This document shows positions 55,520-64,000 of a stretch of 64,000 nt of DNA, piece after piece (the stretch's first letter is position 1; each line of letters opens with the position of its first letter). The DNA is taken from positions 466,848-530,847 of the forward strand of contig NZ_SIHI01000001.1 of NCBI RefSeq assembly GCF_007859735.1. Reading direction: 5' to 3'. The translations under genes were made by a program, and so were the position numbers. Below the pieces are notes generated by a model that was given only the letters and a program-made list of their open reading frames with translations, was not told the DNA's origin and did not search any database. This DNA comes from Thalassoglobus neptunius. GTDB lineage: Bacteria > Planctomycetota > Planctomycetia > Planctomycetales > Planctomycetaceae.

Positions 55520-56043
55520 TTTCTCGCAACGAATATTGAAGATTCTTGTAAGTCTCTTCGGTGTATTGACTTATGTGTGATCTCGTCAGTCGCAGGCACG
55601 ATTGCCGAGCGACACCGAATGAGGTATCATTCGCGATTCGTGACTCACTCTGGAAAACGGAATGGTGAGGCACGGAGATTCCGCTCGGCCGGTCGTTCAT
55701 CTTTCTGCCGAAAGTGTTGAACCGGGACTGCGGATCAAACGCAAATTGAATCACGATCATTTTGAATCACCACCATTGGTGACAGCCTGCGGGTGAGAGA
55801 AGAGTTCTCTTTCTCGTTTTGCGGCCCTCTGCTTGAGGTGTTCGTTCGGGCAACACCGCTTGAGTGGCAGATGAGAGATTCAATCCGATCGTGAATGATC
55901 AGACATAACGAAGCGATCGAGCATAACGATTAGTGCAGCGATGCGTTCGGTGGACTGGAATTCGGCAATCGCCACGGTGATTTGTTGATCGACACTGAAC
56001 CAAATCGTGCGTGACATTCAACTCAAGAAGTGATGACAAGGCA
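55520..56043. other. Intergenic region before rpmE
   Basis: 524 bases with no clear gene or hairpin. The promoter of the rpmE-prfA-prmC-murA group should be near its right end. Confidence 0.5.
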
Positions 56044-56304
56044 ATGAAAGACGGCATTCACCCAGACTATCATCCCGTCGTGTTCCATGATGTCGGGGCG
56101 GACTTCAAATTCCTGACTCGGTCAACCATGTCGTCCAAAGAGACGATCAAGTGGGAAGACGGAAATGAGTATCCTCTGGTCACAGTGGATATCAGTGCTG
56201 CATCGCACCCTTTCTACACCGGAAAAATGAAGTACGTCGACTCTGCAGGTCGCGTCGAGAAGTTCCAGAAGAAATATGGCTGGGGCAAGAAGTCGGCCGA
56301 GTAA
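56044..56304 (+). CDS. rpmE2: Ribosomal protein bL31, type B
   Basis: The 86-residue large-subunit protein has [41 protein letters not shown] and a basic end. It lacks the four zinc cysteines of the type A form, so it is the zinc-independent (RpmE2-like) paralog. CAAGG precedes ATG 56044. A terminator follows, then prfA, prmC and murA in the same direction. Confidence 0.93.
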   Translation: MKDGIHPDYHPVVFHDVGADFKFLTRSTMSSKETIKWEDGNEYPLVTVDISAASHPFYTGKMKYVDSAGRVEKFQKKYGWGKKSAE

Positions 56305-56326
56305 CAATTGAGTTCGATGATCTCTC

Positions 56327-56360
56327 AGGACGCAACCGGATTCCGGAGGCGTCCTCTTTT
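56327..56360 (+). terminator. Terminator after rpmE2
   Basis: AGGACGC pairs with GCGTCCT, with CCGG/CCGG pairing inside, followed by CTTTT. It lies 23 bases past the bL31 stop and before prfA. Confidence 0.75.
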
Positions 56361-56644
56361 GTTCTCCGTCGATTTATTTTCCCGTTGCTGGTTTCGAGAC
56401 ATTATGACCTGGACCGATCTCCCCTTTCTTTAGAGCATCTTCATCTCTGGTTTGCAGCAATTGGCTGGGCAAATACAGGGTTCATCGAGCGAAACGGGTT
56501 GGAAAATATCCGTCCGTTGGGACATCATCGGGAGATGCTCACCCGCTGGTAAGAACTTCCCGGAGACGCTCAACCTTCTTGGAAGTGATCATTTCGGTGC
56601 CGCAACGACGTTGGTAGACAACAGCAGGATTGAAGGAGAACGTC
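56361..56644. other. Intergenic region before prfA
   Basis: 284 bases between the bL31 terminator and prfA, likely holding the prfA promoter. Nothing specific is recognised. Confidence 0.5.
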
Positions 56645-57709
56645 ATGTTTCCAAGTCTGGAAACGAAGCTTGAAAGATTCCAGGAGCTTGAAAAGCAACT
56701 GATGGATCCGGAGGTTCTCGGAAAACCTTCGTTGATGGTCGAGATTCAGCGAGAATACGGCGGATTGAAAAAAGTGGCCGACGCGGTGCTTGAACATCGC
56801 CGATTGAAGGCCGAAATTCTCGCAGCTGAAGAAATGCTCGAGGTCGAGACGGATCGCGAGTCTCGCGAATACGCTCAAGCAGAACTCAACGAGCTGCAAG
56901 GAAGTTTGGACCAGCTGGAACAACGCCTCGAAGAAATCGTCGTCGCTGGTGACGCGATTACCCGTGGCGGGTTGATCATGGAGATCCGGGCTGGAACAGG
57001 TGGAGAAGAAGCAGCCCTGTTTGCGAACGACCTGTTTCAGATGTACTCGAGGTATGTTGAAGTTCAGGGATGGAAGCTTGAACTCATCGAAGCGAGTCAT
57101 TCAGACATGGGCGGCTTTAAGGAAATCGTCTTTTCGATCTCAGGCGAAGGGGCCTTCCACCAACTCCAGTTCGAAAGTGGAGGACACCGCGTTCAGCGAG
57201 TTCCCGAAACTGAAACTCAAGGGCGAATTCACACAAGTGCAGCAACAGTGGCTGTGTTGCCGGAAGTTTCTGAAGTCGAGTTGGAGATCAACGACGATGA
57301 ACTTCAGATCGACACGATGCGTGCTGGTGGTCCCGGCGGTCAAAAGGTCAATAAGACGGAAAGTGCCGTCCGAATTACGCACCTTCCCACCGGAATTGTT
57401 GTGAAGTGCCAGGACGAAAAGAGTCAGCACAAGAATAAGGCCAAGGCCATGCGCGTCCTGCGTGGTCGTATTCTCGAAGAGAAAGAGCGACAGGCCAACG
57501 CGGAGCGTGCTGAAGAACGACGAACTCTCATTGGAACTGGCGACCGAAGCTCCCGGATTCGAACGTACAACTTTCCTGATGGGCGATGTACGGATCACCG
57601 AATCGGACTCACGCTCTACAAGCTCGATCAGATTATGCAGGGGAACCTGACGGAGTTGATCGAAGCAATGCTGGAATTCGATCGGCAGGAAAAACTCAAG
57701 AAGAAGTGA
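56645..57709 (+). CDS. prfA: Peptide chain release factor 1
   Basis: The 354-residue RF1 releases peptides at UAA and UAG. Class marks are the anticodon-like segment [19 protein letters not shown] and the catalytic [17 protein letters not shown]. Then come [20 protein letters not shown]-like and [21 protein letters not shown]. Its length is normal. AGGAG lies 6 bases before the ATG at 56645. The neighbour prmC methylates the GGQ glutamine of release factors. Confidence 0.97.
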   Translation: MFPSLETKLERFQELEKQLMDPEVLGKPSLMVEIQREYGGLKKVADAVLEHRRLKAEILAAEEMLEVETDRESREYAQAELNELQGSLDQLEQRLEEIVVAGDAITRGGLIMEIRAGTGGEEAALFANDLFQMYSRYVEVQGWKLELIEASHSDMGGFKEIVFSISGEGAFHQLQFESGGHRVQRVPETETQGRIHTSAATVAVLPEVSEVELEINDDELQIDTMRAGGPGGQKVNKTESAVRITHLPTGIVVKCQDEKSQHKNKAKAMRVLRGRILEEKERQANAERAEERRTLIGTGDRSSRIRTYNFPDGRCTDHRIGLTLYKLDQIMQGNLTELIEAMLEFDRQEKLKKK

Positions 57710-57832
57710 TCGTTCTTCCGTCTCAGGCGACGATCGCTTCCAGAGAGTCAGAGTGGCTGTTCGACGTGCGAGTTGGGATTCGCGAGGATGAGATCGGAAA
57801 GATCGTGATACGGGTCATGGAGGAGGAGGGTT

Positions 57833-58738
57833 GTGGCGGAAACTGAATCGACGGCTGGCACGGATGGAGATGTCTGGACGGTCAGACGAATCCTCGAATG
57901 GACTATTCCGTACCTCCGTGAACGGGGAAGCACTCATCCCCGGCTTGATGCAGAAATCCTTCTTGCTCATGCGAAGCAGTGTCCCCGCATTCAACTCTAC
58001 ACTCAGTATGACAAACCGCTGACTGAAGCTGAGCGAACACTCATGCGGTCACTGGTGAAACGTCGCGCCACTGCTGAACCGGTTGCCTATCTCGTCAATC
58101 ATCGGGAGTTCTTCAGCCTCGATTTCGAGGTGAATCGTCACGTCTTCATTCCGCGTCCGGATACGGAAACACTGGTCGTCACAGCCCTGGAAGTTCTGAA
58201 ACCGCTTGCCTCTGCAAAAGTGCTCGAATTGTGCACCGGCAGCGCCTGTGTTTCAGTTGCGATTGCAAAGAATCATCCCGGCACGAAAGTGACGACCGTT
58301 GAGCTGAACGCCGACACGGCGGAAGTGGCTGCCCGCAACATTGGGAAGCATCACGTTGAAGAGAGAGTCGAACTTCTTCAGGGAGATCTCTTCGAACCTC
58401 TTCGTGAAGGAGAACGATTCAATTTGATCGTGAGCAATCCGCCCTACATCCCGACGGCGGAAATCGAAACTCTTGAGCCTGACGTTCGAGATCACGAACC
58501 GCGTATGGCACTCGATGGGGGTGCGGATGGGCTCGATTTGATTCGAAAAATCATTCACCGTGCGCCCGATTTTCTGGTTCCGGACGGATGGCTGATGATG
58601 GAGCTTGATTCAAGTCAGGCAGAGAATGCGTGCGCGTTGCTTCGGCAGCGAGGATTTCAGCAGGTCGAAGCCATGGCTGATCTGTCCCACAATCTGCGAA
58701 TCGTGGTAGGATGCCGTTCCGGTTCGACAGGAGCGTAA
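57833..58738 (+). CDS. prmC: Release factor glutamine methyltransferase
   Basis: The 301-residue SAM-dependent enzyme methylates the GGQ glutamine in RF1 and RF2. It has VLELCTGSACVSVAIAKNHP, ELNADTAEVAARN and the active motif LIVSNPPYIPTAE. The N-terminal five-helix part (RRILEWTIPYLRE) is present. Translation starts at GTG 57833 after AGGAGGAGGG. It lies 123 bases past prfA and 5 bases before murA, so co-transcription with murA is likely. Confidence 0.96.
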   Translation: MAETESTAGTDGDVWTVRRILEWTIPYLRERGSTHPRLDAEILLAHAKQCPRIQLYTQYDKPLTEAERTLMRSLVKRRATAEPVAYLVNHREFFSLDFEVNRHVFIPRPDTETLVVTALEVLKPLASAKVLELCTGSACVSVAIAKNHPGTKVTTVELNADTAEVAARNIGKHHVEERVELLQGDLFEPLREGERFNLIVSNPPYIPTAEIETLEPDVRDHEPRMALDGGADGLDLIRKIIHRAPDFLVPDGWLMMELDSSQAENACALLRQRGFQQVEAMADLSHNLRIVVGCRSGSTGA

Positions 58739-58743
58739 ACGAC

Positions 58744-60060
58744 ATGGATGTTCTCAGAATTCGCGGCGGGGTTCCCTTGTCTGGAGTGGTCTCCGCAAGT
58801 GGCTCGAAGAATGCGGCTCTTCCGATCATGGCCAGTTGCCTGCTGGCCCACGGGCGCACACAACTCGAGCGGGTCCCCGATCTCGTCGATGTCCACACGC
58901 TCAGACAGCTATTGACCGATATAGGCTGTCATATCGAGTCGCATCAAGACGGTGTTCTGTCGATTGAAGTCGCGGAAGAGTCATCATCCGAAGCAGAGTA
59001 TGAACTGGTTCGGAAAATGAGAGCGAGCGTTTGTGTTTTGGGTCCGTTGCTTGCGAAACGAGGATTCGCCCGGGTCTCGCTGCCTGGGGGGTGTCAGATT
59101 GGACATCGCCCGATTGATCTTCATCTTCAAGGACTCTCTGCACTCGGTGCAGATATTGAAATCCGCAATGGAAGTGTCGTTGCTTCCGCGACGCAACTGC
59201 GAGGGGCGCGCGTGACGATGAGCGGAGCCTTCGGGAGTTCCGTGACCGGGACCTGCAATGTGATGAGCGCAGCGACTCTCGCTCGAGGCACAACCGTCAT
59301 CGATGCGGCTGCTCAGGAACCTGAAGTGGTGGCGTTGGCAGAATTCTTGAATGCGATGGGCGCAAAGATCGAAGGGGCTGGAACGGAAACGATCGAAATT
59401 CAAGGAGTGGAGGCTCTCGAAGGGACGACGTTCACCATCATCCCAGATCGCATCGAGGCAGCGACTTTGCTCATTGCCGGAGCGATCACTCGGGGCAGTC
59501 TCACCGTCAATGAATTGTGTCTTGCGCACCTTGAAGCAGTTCTCGAATTGCTCAGCGATATCGGTGTGTGTGTCGAAACGTCGGGGAATGATGCTGTTCG
59601 AGTGGAAGCGGGGAAGAATTCATTTCGACCGCTCCGTGTGTCAGCTGTCCCGTATCCTGGAGTGCCGACCGATGTTCAGGCTCAGTTGATGGCCTTCCTC
59701 TCGACGATCCGTGGTCAGAGTTCCATCCGGGATCAAGTTTTTCCGGACCGTTTTATCCACTGCGCCGAATTGAATCGAATGGGAGCCAGTATTCAGCAAT
59801 TCGGGAACCGAGCTGTGATTCGCGGAGTCGACCGGTTGCAGGGAGCGCACGTGATGGCGAGCGACCTTCGGGCAAGCGCAGCTTTGGTTCTCGCTGGTTT
59901 AGTTGCTCAGGGCGAAACAGTCGTCCGGCGGATTTATCATCTGGATCGCGGATACGAAGCCCTTGAGCGAAAACTCCGTTGTGTCGGGGCTGACATCGAG
60001 CGAATGGATGCCGCAGACTGTTTGAACCCGCCACAAACGGAATTGCGATACACTGCCTGA
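58744..60060 (+). CDS. murA: UDP-N-acetylglucosamine 1-carboxyvinyltransferase
   Basis: The 438-residue enzyme transfers enolpyruvate to UDP-GlcNAc, the first committed step of peptidoglycan synthesis. It has VSASGSKNAALPIMA, the active-site cysteine Cys117 in LPGGCQIGHRPIDLHL, GAFGSSVTGTCNVMSAA and YPGVPTDVQAQLMAFL. The active-site Cys means it should be sensitive to fosfomycin. ATG 58744 follows AGGAG by 9 bases. Its presence fits recent findings that planctomycetes do make peptidoglycan. Confidence 0.97.
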   Translation: MDVLRIRGGVPLSGVVSASGSKNAALPIMASCLLAHGRTQLERVPDLVDVHTLRQLLTDIGCHIESHQDGVLSIEVAEESSSEAEYELVRKMRASVCVLGPLLAKRGFARVSLPGGCQIGHRPIDLHLQGLSALGADIEIRNGSVVASATQLRGARVTMSGAFGSSVTGTCNVMSAATLARGTTVIDAAAQEPEVVALAEFLNAMGAKIEGAGTETIEIQGVEALEGTTFTIIPDRIEAATLLIAGAITRGSLTVNELCLAHLEAVLELLSDIGVCVETSGNDAVRVEAGKNSFRPLRVSAVPYPGVPTDVQAQLMAFLSTIRGQSSIRDQVFPDRFIHCAELNRMGASIQQFGNRAVIRGVDRLQGAHVMASDLRASAALVLAGLVAQGETVVRRIYHLDRGYEALERKLRCVGADIERMDAADCLNPPQTELRYTA

Positions 60061-60162
60061 TGCTGGCAGCGCGTCAATTCAGTATCATCATCATGTCTTT
60101 TATGGTGTTCGTGAGTTGTCGGACAGCCCGTTTGCAGCATCGTCTCCGGTATGGAGTTCGCC

Positions 60163-61317
60163 ATGACTTCTGTTAGTCGCAGAGATTTTCTCATTACAGC
60201 CGGGGCAGTCTCTCTGTTCGGCGGGCATGCTCCAGCGGTCCATGGCACTGACGACAAATCCGGATTGAAAACGCCAACGGTCGGCGAAGGGGAGTTTGTC
60301 TTCGAGTGCAAACATGACTGGGGTGAAGTTCCCAATCATATCACGTGGCGCAACACTCATGGGGTCGCGCTTGATCGTTCCGGCTTCGTCTACGTGATTC
60401 ATCAAGGGGATGCGGATCGTCCCTGTAATACGGTTGTTGTGTTCGACTCCGAAGGGCGATACGTCCGTTCCTTTGGACGCGAGTTTGCGGGAGGGGGCCA
60501 CGGGATATCGATTCGCGCGGAAGGGGGAGAAGAGTTTCTTTACCTGTGCGACATTCTTCATCGACAAGTTGTGAAATGTGATCTGTTTGGGGAGTGGGTC
60601 TGGAAGCTGCGATATCCTCGAGAGTCGAAGCTGTACCAGAATCTGGAGTCCTTCTGTCCGACAAATGTCGCGTTTGGTCACAATGAGGAATGGTATCTCG
60701 GAGACGGTTACGGCTCGGACTTCGTGCATCGACTCGATGGCGACGGTCGATGGTTGTCAGCGATTGGTGGACATGGATCGCAACCGGGGCAGTTTCACAT
60801 TCCGCATGGTCAGATCTTTGTTCCGGATCGAGGAGAGCAGGGGCTCTTGATCGTGGCTGACCGAGGGAATTCACGACTCCAGTATTTCACGCCTGATGGA
60901 ACTCAGAAGAAGATTCTCCAAGGCCGTTCCGATCAACTCACAGAATCGGGTGACACGACAGGAGAAACGAAGTCAGAGCAAGAGTTAGAAAGTACAACGG
61001 ATGGGCTGAGCGTCTCTTCGTGTCCGGGATTGAGTTCTCCGTCGAACATGGATGTCTGGGAAGATTTGATGATCGTTGCCGACCTTCATTGTCGATTGAT
61101 TGTTCTCGATTCCAATGATGATTTTCTGGTGCAGATCGGGGGAGAACCGGAATGGACACAGACGGTGTTGGGCCGTCCGGAAATTCGGGAAAACCGCGAC
61201 GCATGGGAGCCGGGGAAGTTTGTCCATCCTCATGATGCCGCTTTCGACGTTGATGGAAACTGCTATGTTGTCGAATGGGTCGAGCCGGGGCGTGTCTCGA
61301 AATTGAGTTGGGCCTGA
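60163..61317 (+). CDS. Tat-exported NHL-repeat beta-propeller protein
   Basis: The 384-residue product has a twin-arginine signal (SRRDFLITAGAVSLFGGHAP). NHL-like repeats follow: THGVALDRSGFVYVIHQGD, GHGISIRAEGGEEFLYLCD, FGHNEEWYLGDGYGSDFVHRL, GEQGLLIVADRGNSRLQYFT and HDAAFDVDGNCYVVEWV. Similar proteins are annotated peptidyl-glycine monooxygenase-like in Planctomycetes, without proof. The ATG at 60163 is set by GGAG 6 bases upstream. Its role is not known; binding of an exported ligand is likely. Confidence 0.87.
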   Translation: MTSVSRRDFLITAGAVSLFGGHAPAVHGTDDKSGLKTPTVGEGEFVFECKHDWGEVPNHITWRNTHGVALDRSGFVYVIHQGDADRPCNTVVVFDSEGRYVRSFGREFAGGGHGISIRAEGGEEFLYLCDILHRQVVKCDLFGEWVWKLRYPRESKLYQNLESFCPTNVAFGHNEEWYLGDGYGSDFVHRLDGDGRWLSAIGGHGSQPGQFHIPHGQIFVPDRGEQGLLIVADRGNSRLQYFTPDGTQKKILQGRSDQLTESGDTTGETKSEQELESTTDGLSVSSCPGLSSPSNMDVWEDLMIVADLHCRLIVLDSNDDFLVQIGGEPEWTQTVLGRPEIRENRDAWEPGKFVHPHDAAFDVDGNCYVVEWVEPGRVSKLSWA

Positions 61318-61466
61318 GTCTCACTTTTTGAAAACTTCGTCACGATGGTTTGATGAGGCTTTTTGCAGTCTTTGCTTGTGCGAGCCGGTCCCAAGCAACT
61401 CGAAAAATGTTGAAGTTGGGCGTATACTCACGTTTGCAATACGATTGATCCAGGGGAGATGCTTAC

Positions 61467-61880
61467 GTGCTCATTCAAATGGAACTCGCAAGAATCATCA
61501 TCAGTGAGCTGACTGATCAGCAGATGGTGTATCTGCGAGAAGTGGACTCCGAGAACAGTGAGCATCGATATTTTCCGATCGTCATTGGAATCTTCGAGGC
61601 GACCAGCATTGATCGCAGTGTCCAGGGGCACGTTCCGCAACGACCGTTAACTCACGATCTGTTGAAAAGCGTCATCGAAGAAATGGGCGGAGAGCTCGAA
61701 GATATTGTCATCACGAATCTTGTGGAGCACACATATTACGCTGTGCTCAGAATTCGTCATCAGGGGGAAATCGTCGAGATCGACAGCCGTCCCAGCGATG
61801 CAATCGCCTTGGCTGCACACTACGATCCGCCAAAGCCAATCTTCGTCGACGAAGCAGTTCTCGATGCTGCGATCGGATAA
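61467..61880 (+). CDS. Bifunctional nuclease family protein (DUF151)
   Basis: The 137-residue product is mostly the BFN/DUF151 domain: YFPIVIGIFEATSIDRSVQG, RPLTHDLLKSVIEEMGGEL, VITNLVEHTYYAVLRIRHQG and IDSRPSDAIALAAHYDPPKPI. Family members have been linked to nuclease activity in plants, with uncertain function in bacteria. GTG 61467 is the apparent start, with GGAG about 9 bases upstream. Confidence 0.9.
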   Translation: MLIQMELARIIISELTDQQMVYLREVDSENSEHRYFPIVIGIFEATSIDRSVQGHVPQRPLTHDLLKSVIEEMGGELEDIVITNLVEHTYYAVLRIRHQGEIVEIDSRPSDAIALAAHYDPPKPIFVDEAVLDAAIG

Positions 61881-61977
61881 CGCTTGAGGCTTTCAACTGG
61901 TTCGTTGATTTCGCAGCACTGAAGCACTGCGATGATTTTTCTGTCCTCGCTGCGAAATTGTTTCGAGCGAGGAATGC

Positions 61978-62005
61978 GGAGTTCGTTCGTCGGAACTCCC
62001 TTTCA
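61978..62005 (+). terminator. Possible terminator after bifunctional nuclease gene
   Basis: Stem GGAGTTC/GAACTCC with an 8-base loop and following CCTTTC. Weak T run. Confidence 0.4.
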
Positions 62006-62060
62006 GCCGTCATTTTGAAAGCACTTCAGAAAGCTGGTAGTCATTTCGAGAGTTGGTCAA

Positions 62061-63293
62061 CTACGACTCGAAATCTTCCAGTGGGCGATCTCCGGTCACC
62101 TTCTTCTTGCCAGGTGTTTCCGTTTCCTGAGGGGAATTGACCTCTGTCGTGCGATGGCTTTGACCTGAGCGTGCACGTGATTCAGAGATGTACTTCCGCC
62201 GAAGTTCACGACGTTGCTGCAGGACCTGATTGAATTCGAAGGTCCAGTTCCGTCGCTTGCGATACGGTTCCAGAAGTGAAATGACTTCGGTCATCGTTGC
62301 TGGGCGGTCTTCGGGGTCGATCGCCATCATGCGCTCGACGAGATCGGAGAGATCTTTGGAGATCTTCGGGTTGTACTTCTCGATTCGCGGACGAGGTTGA
62401 TTCCGGTGGGCTTTGACCGTGTCGACGCGGCTGAGTCCAGGAAATGGACGTTTGGCGGTCAGTGCGGTGTATAAAGTGCATCCCAGAGAATACATGTCCG
62501 CCCGTGGATCGACTTTCAGTGAATCCAACGACTGTTCGGGTGGGATAAAGTCCGCGGTGCCGAGGCAGTCATGGCCGAAGATCATCGCGAGTGAGAATTC
62601 TTCGTCGAAGGCGGCTTCGTCGGCGAGTGTCAAGCCGAAGTCCAACAGCTTGGCGTTTCCGTTGACTTCAATCAGAATGTTGTCGGGTTTGACGTCGCGG
62701 TGAACCATGCCTTGGTCGTGCAAGTACTGGAGACCTTCCGCCGCCTGACAGATGACATCGCACGCAGCGTCATGTTTGAGCGGTCCGGAACTAAAGCTGA
62801 TTCCTTCGAGGAGGGTCACTCCCTGAACCAGTTCCATGACCATGTACTCTGTTTCGCCATACAGAGCTTCGAGTGTTCCCAGTTGAAACGTTTTGACCAG
62901 TTTCGGGTGGTCGAGCTTCATCCCGGCTCGTGCTTCGAGTTGGAATCGTGTTCGGATTCCGATGTCATGCTTGGTCAGTTCACCGAGCAGTTTGACAGCC
63001 ACGAACTGGCCCGTCTGCTGATGCCGGGCAATGTAGACAGTTCCCATCCCCCCGTAGCCGAGAATGTCGACGAGGGAGTAATTGTCGACGGTCAGGTGGC
63101 GACCCCGACCATTGAGAATCTCTTCCGCCTGATATCTTGAGATCAGTTTTGATTTCACCGCAGCCATCGCAATATCGACGGAGTTGGTCTCCGAGTCGAT
63201 GTCGAGAGAATCTGCGAACTGCTGGATTCGAGCGGGAGAGAGAATCCGGCTTTTGAGGAGTTGATTCAGAAATGGGTGTTGTGCGACCGTCAT
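62061..63293 (-). CDS. Serine/threonine protein kinase (Hanks type), soluble
   Basis: The 410-residue kinase has an N-terminal 75-residue region (HPFLNQLLKSRILSPARIQQ, KLISRYQAEEILNGRG). The catalytic domain follows with GYGGMGTVYIARH, AVKLLGE (Lys), HRDVKPDNILIE, DFGLTLADEA and ADMYSLGCTLYTALTAKRPF. The end (RELRRKYISESRARSGQSHR) is basic and Ser-rich, with no transmembrane helix. N-termini of this type occur in planctomycete kinases. Its target is unknown; the AAA+ gene across the divergent promoter is a candidate partner. Confidence 0.93.
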   Translation of the reverse strand: MTVAQHPFLNQLLKSRILSPARIQQFADSLDIDSETNSVDIAMAAVKSKLISRYQAEEILNGRGRHLTVDNYSLVDILGYGGMGTVYIARHQQTGQFVAVKLLGELTKHDIGIRTRFQLEARAGMKLDHPKLVKTFQLGTLEALYGETEYMVMELVQGVTLLEGISFSSGPLKHDAACDVICQAAEGLQYLHDQGMVHRDVKPDNILIEVNGNAKLLDFGLTLADEAAFDEEFSLAMIFGHDCLGTADFIPPEQSLDSLKVDPRADMYSLGCTLYTALTAKRPFPGLSRVDTVKAHRNQPRPRIEKYNPKISKDLSDLVERMMAIDPEDRPATMTEVISLLEPYRKRRNWTFEFNQVLQQRRELRRKYISESRARSGQSHRTTEVNSPQETETPGKKKVTGDRPLEDFES

Positions 63294-63652
63294 GCTTGAT
63301 TTTCAATTCCTGAACAAGCAGTGCGAGTGTGCAAAGGAGTCTCTAAAAATGATCCTGAAACCTGAGAATCGAGTCGTTTCTCGAAACACTCATTCAATGA
63401 GATCAGGTTTCAGGTTGAGTTTCAGAGCAAATGGCGCTCCCAGAATTGGGTTGACCAATCAAAATTGTAGCATGTTTGACGCCACATGAAAAAGAATTCC
63501 GCAAACAAAACTTGAGTCAAATCGCAGAATCGAGAGGAGTTGGAAGATCCTGAAAGATCGTCTTTTGGATGGGAGCAGGAGAGAAAGTTGACTGACGATC
63601 TATTAGATTATCGCTTCATGCGTGCTCAAAGCTTTGAAAATCAGGTCCTGAC
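63294..63652. other. Divergent intergenic region with nested inverted repeat
   Basis: 359 bases between the kinase and AAA+ starts, holding both promoters and the structured element at 63354-63414. Confidence 0.55.
63354..63414. repeat. 12-bp inverted repeat enclosing a second hairpin
   Basis: CCTGAAACCTGA (63354-63365) is repeated as TCAGGTTTCAGG (63403-63414), perfect over 12 bases. Inside lies GAGTC-GTTTC...GAAAC-ACTC (63371-63391), itself a hairpin. It starts 60 bases before the kinase start codon (reverse strand). Confidence 0.6.
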
Positions 63653-64000
63653 ATGTCGGAATATGTAGAAATTGACGGAATTCGGCTCCATTTGGGGCAT
63701 CCTGACCAATCCTCTGGGGAGTGGATCGGGCAATCCGAAATCCTGAAGCAGATTTTGGCGTGTTGGCTGGTTGTCGACGAAGCCGATTTGCCGCTGACTC
63801 CTCGGCTTGTCGGGACACCGGGAATCGGGAAGACAACTCTGGCCATTGCGGGTGCTCACGCCCGAAAGCAGGAGTTGTACATTTACCAATGTACGGCAGA
63901 TACGCGGCCCGAGGATTTGCTCGTCACTCCTGTCCTCGCGGAAAACGGCAAAATTCAGTATCAGGCGTCGCCGCTGGTGACCGCCATGATTCGTGGCGGA
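63653..64000 (+). CDS. MoxR-like AAA+ ATPase, N-terminal fragment
   Basis: 116 residues are present before the right window edge. The Walker A is [13 protein letters not shown], with [17 protein letters not shown] downstream and LVVDEADLP ahead of it. This matches MoxR-type AAA+ ATPases, chaperones that act with von Willebrand domain proteins. The frame starts with ATG 63653 after AGG. The remainder of the gene is outside the window. Confidence 0.8.
   Translation, partial: MSEYVEIDGIRLHLGHPDQSSGEWIGQSEILKQILACWLVVDEADLPLTPRLVGTPGIGKTTLAIAGAHARKQELYIYQCTADTRPEDLLVTPVLAENGKIQYQASPLVTAMIRGG

Noticed and set aside
57548-57566. tRNA-like sequence CCCGGATTCGAAC resembling a reverse T arm
   Set aside because: It lies within prfA and encodes the conserved SRIRTYN segment. 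No acceptor or anticodon arm is found around it.
1-64000. CRISPR array, prophage or defence island
   Set aside because: No regularly spaced repeats, cas genes, phage structural genes or defence genes were seen; the content is housekeeping plus planctomycete-specific genes.

Overview
The window is ordinary chromosome from a planctomycete, most like the family Planctomycetaceae (Rubinisphaera/Thalassoglobus/Gimesia-like; the genus is a guess). The support is the gene content: a DUF1501/PSCyt2 (DUF1549-DUF1553) cytochrome pair, a DUF1559 pseudopilin with a C-terminal H-x9-DG motif, secreted sulfatases, a formylglycine-generating-enzyme-like protein, a neutral-ceramidase-like protein, an MJ0042 zinc-ribbon membrane protein, a soluble Ser/Thr kinase with an unusual N-terminus, and many secreted proteins of unknown function. 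G+C is close to half and fairly even. Genes lie on both strands in short operons, often with 4-base ATGA or GTGA overlaps.

Layout. 0-10 kb: a DoxX-like fragment at the left edge, a first ApbE flavin transferase, an AhpC-type peroxiredoxin followed by an AhpD-like protein, a large secreted beta-sandwich protein, a Gfo/Idh/MocA oxidoreductase, an FGE-like protein, and a second ApbE translationally coupled to a four-helix membrane protein. 10-21 kb: zinc-ribbon membrane protein, thiamine-diphosphate decarboxylase, sulfatase overlapping an MfnE-like kinase, metK, ceramidase-like protein, transaldolase, secreted thioredoxin. 21-30 kb: tRNA-Cys, a TPR protein, ispE next to a zinc-ribbon SpoVG, a DacZ-like diadenylate cyclase, sulfite reductase. 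30-41 kb: second sulfatase, DUF1501/PSCyt2 pair, a PfkB kinase broken by an in-frame TGA, lipoprotein, methylguanine methyltransferase, pseudopilin, and an internally deleted IS3-family remnant. 41-51 kb: folP, M20 peptidase, MFS transporter, csrA, lysS, inactive-looking M16 protein, glyS. 51-64 kb: a repeat-like stretch, glycosyltransferase, pteridine-reductase-like SDR-folB-folK, rpmE-prfA-prmC-murA, NHL protein, bifunctional nuclease, Ser/Thr kinase and a MoxR-like AAA+ gene that runs off the right edge.

How the genes work together: translation and its termination (lysS, glyS, prfA, prmC, bL31, tRNA-Cys); one-carbon and pterin metabolism (folP, folB, folK, pteridine-reductase-like SDR, metK and the MfnE-like kinase); envelope (murA, ispE, glycosyltransferase); sulfur (sulfite reductase, two sulfatases); and flavin/thiol redox (two ApbE, peroxiredoxin/AhpD, thioredoxin).

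No complete defence system, prophage or CRISPR array is visible. The less usual items are the SpoVG with a zinc ribbon inside it, the archaeal-style diadenylate cyclase, the UGA-interrupted PfkB gene, the deleted IS3 derivative that fuses the two ends of its transposase in frame, a nested inverted repeat between the kinase and AAA+ genes, and a 51.3-kb segment that looks like a multicopy element. Assignments are by reading translated sequence and recalled family motifs; no search was run.
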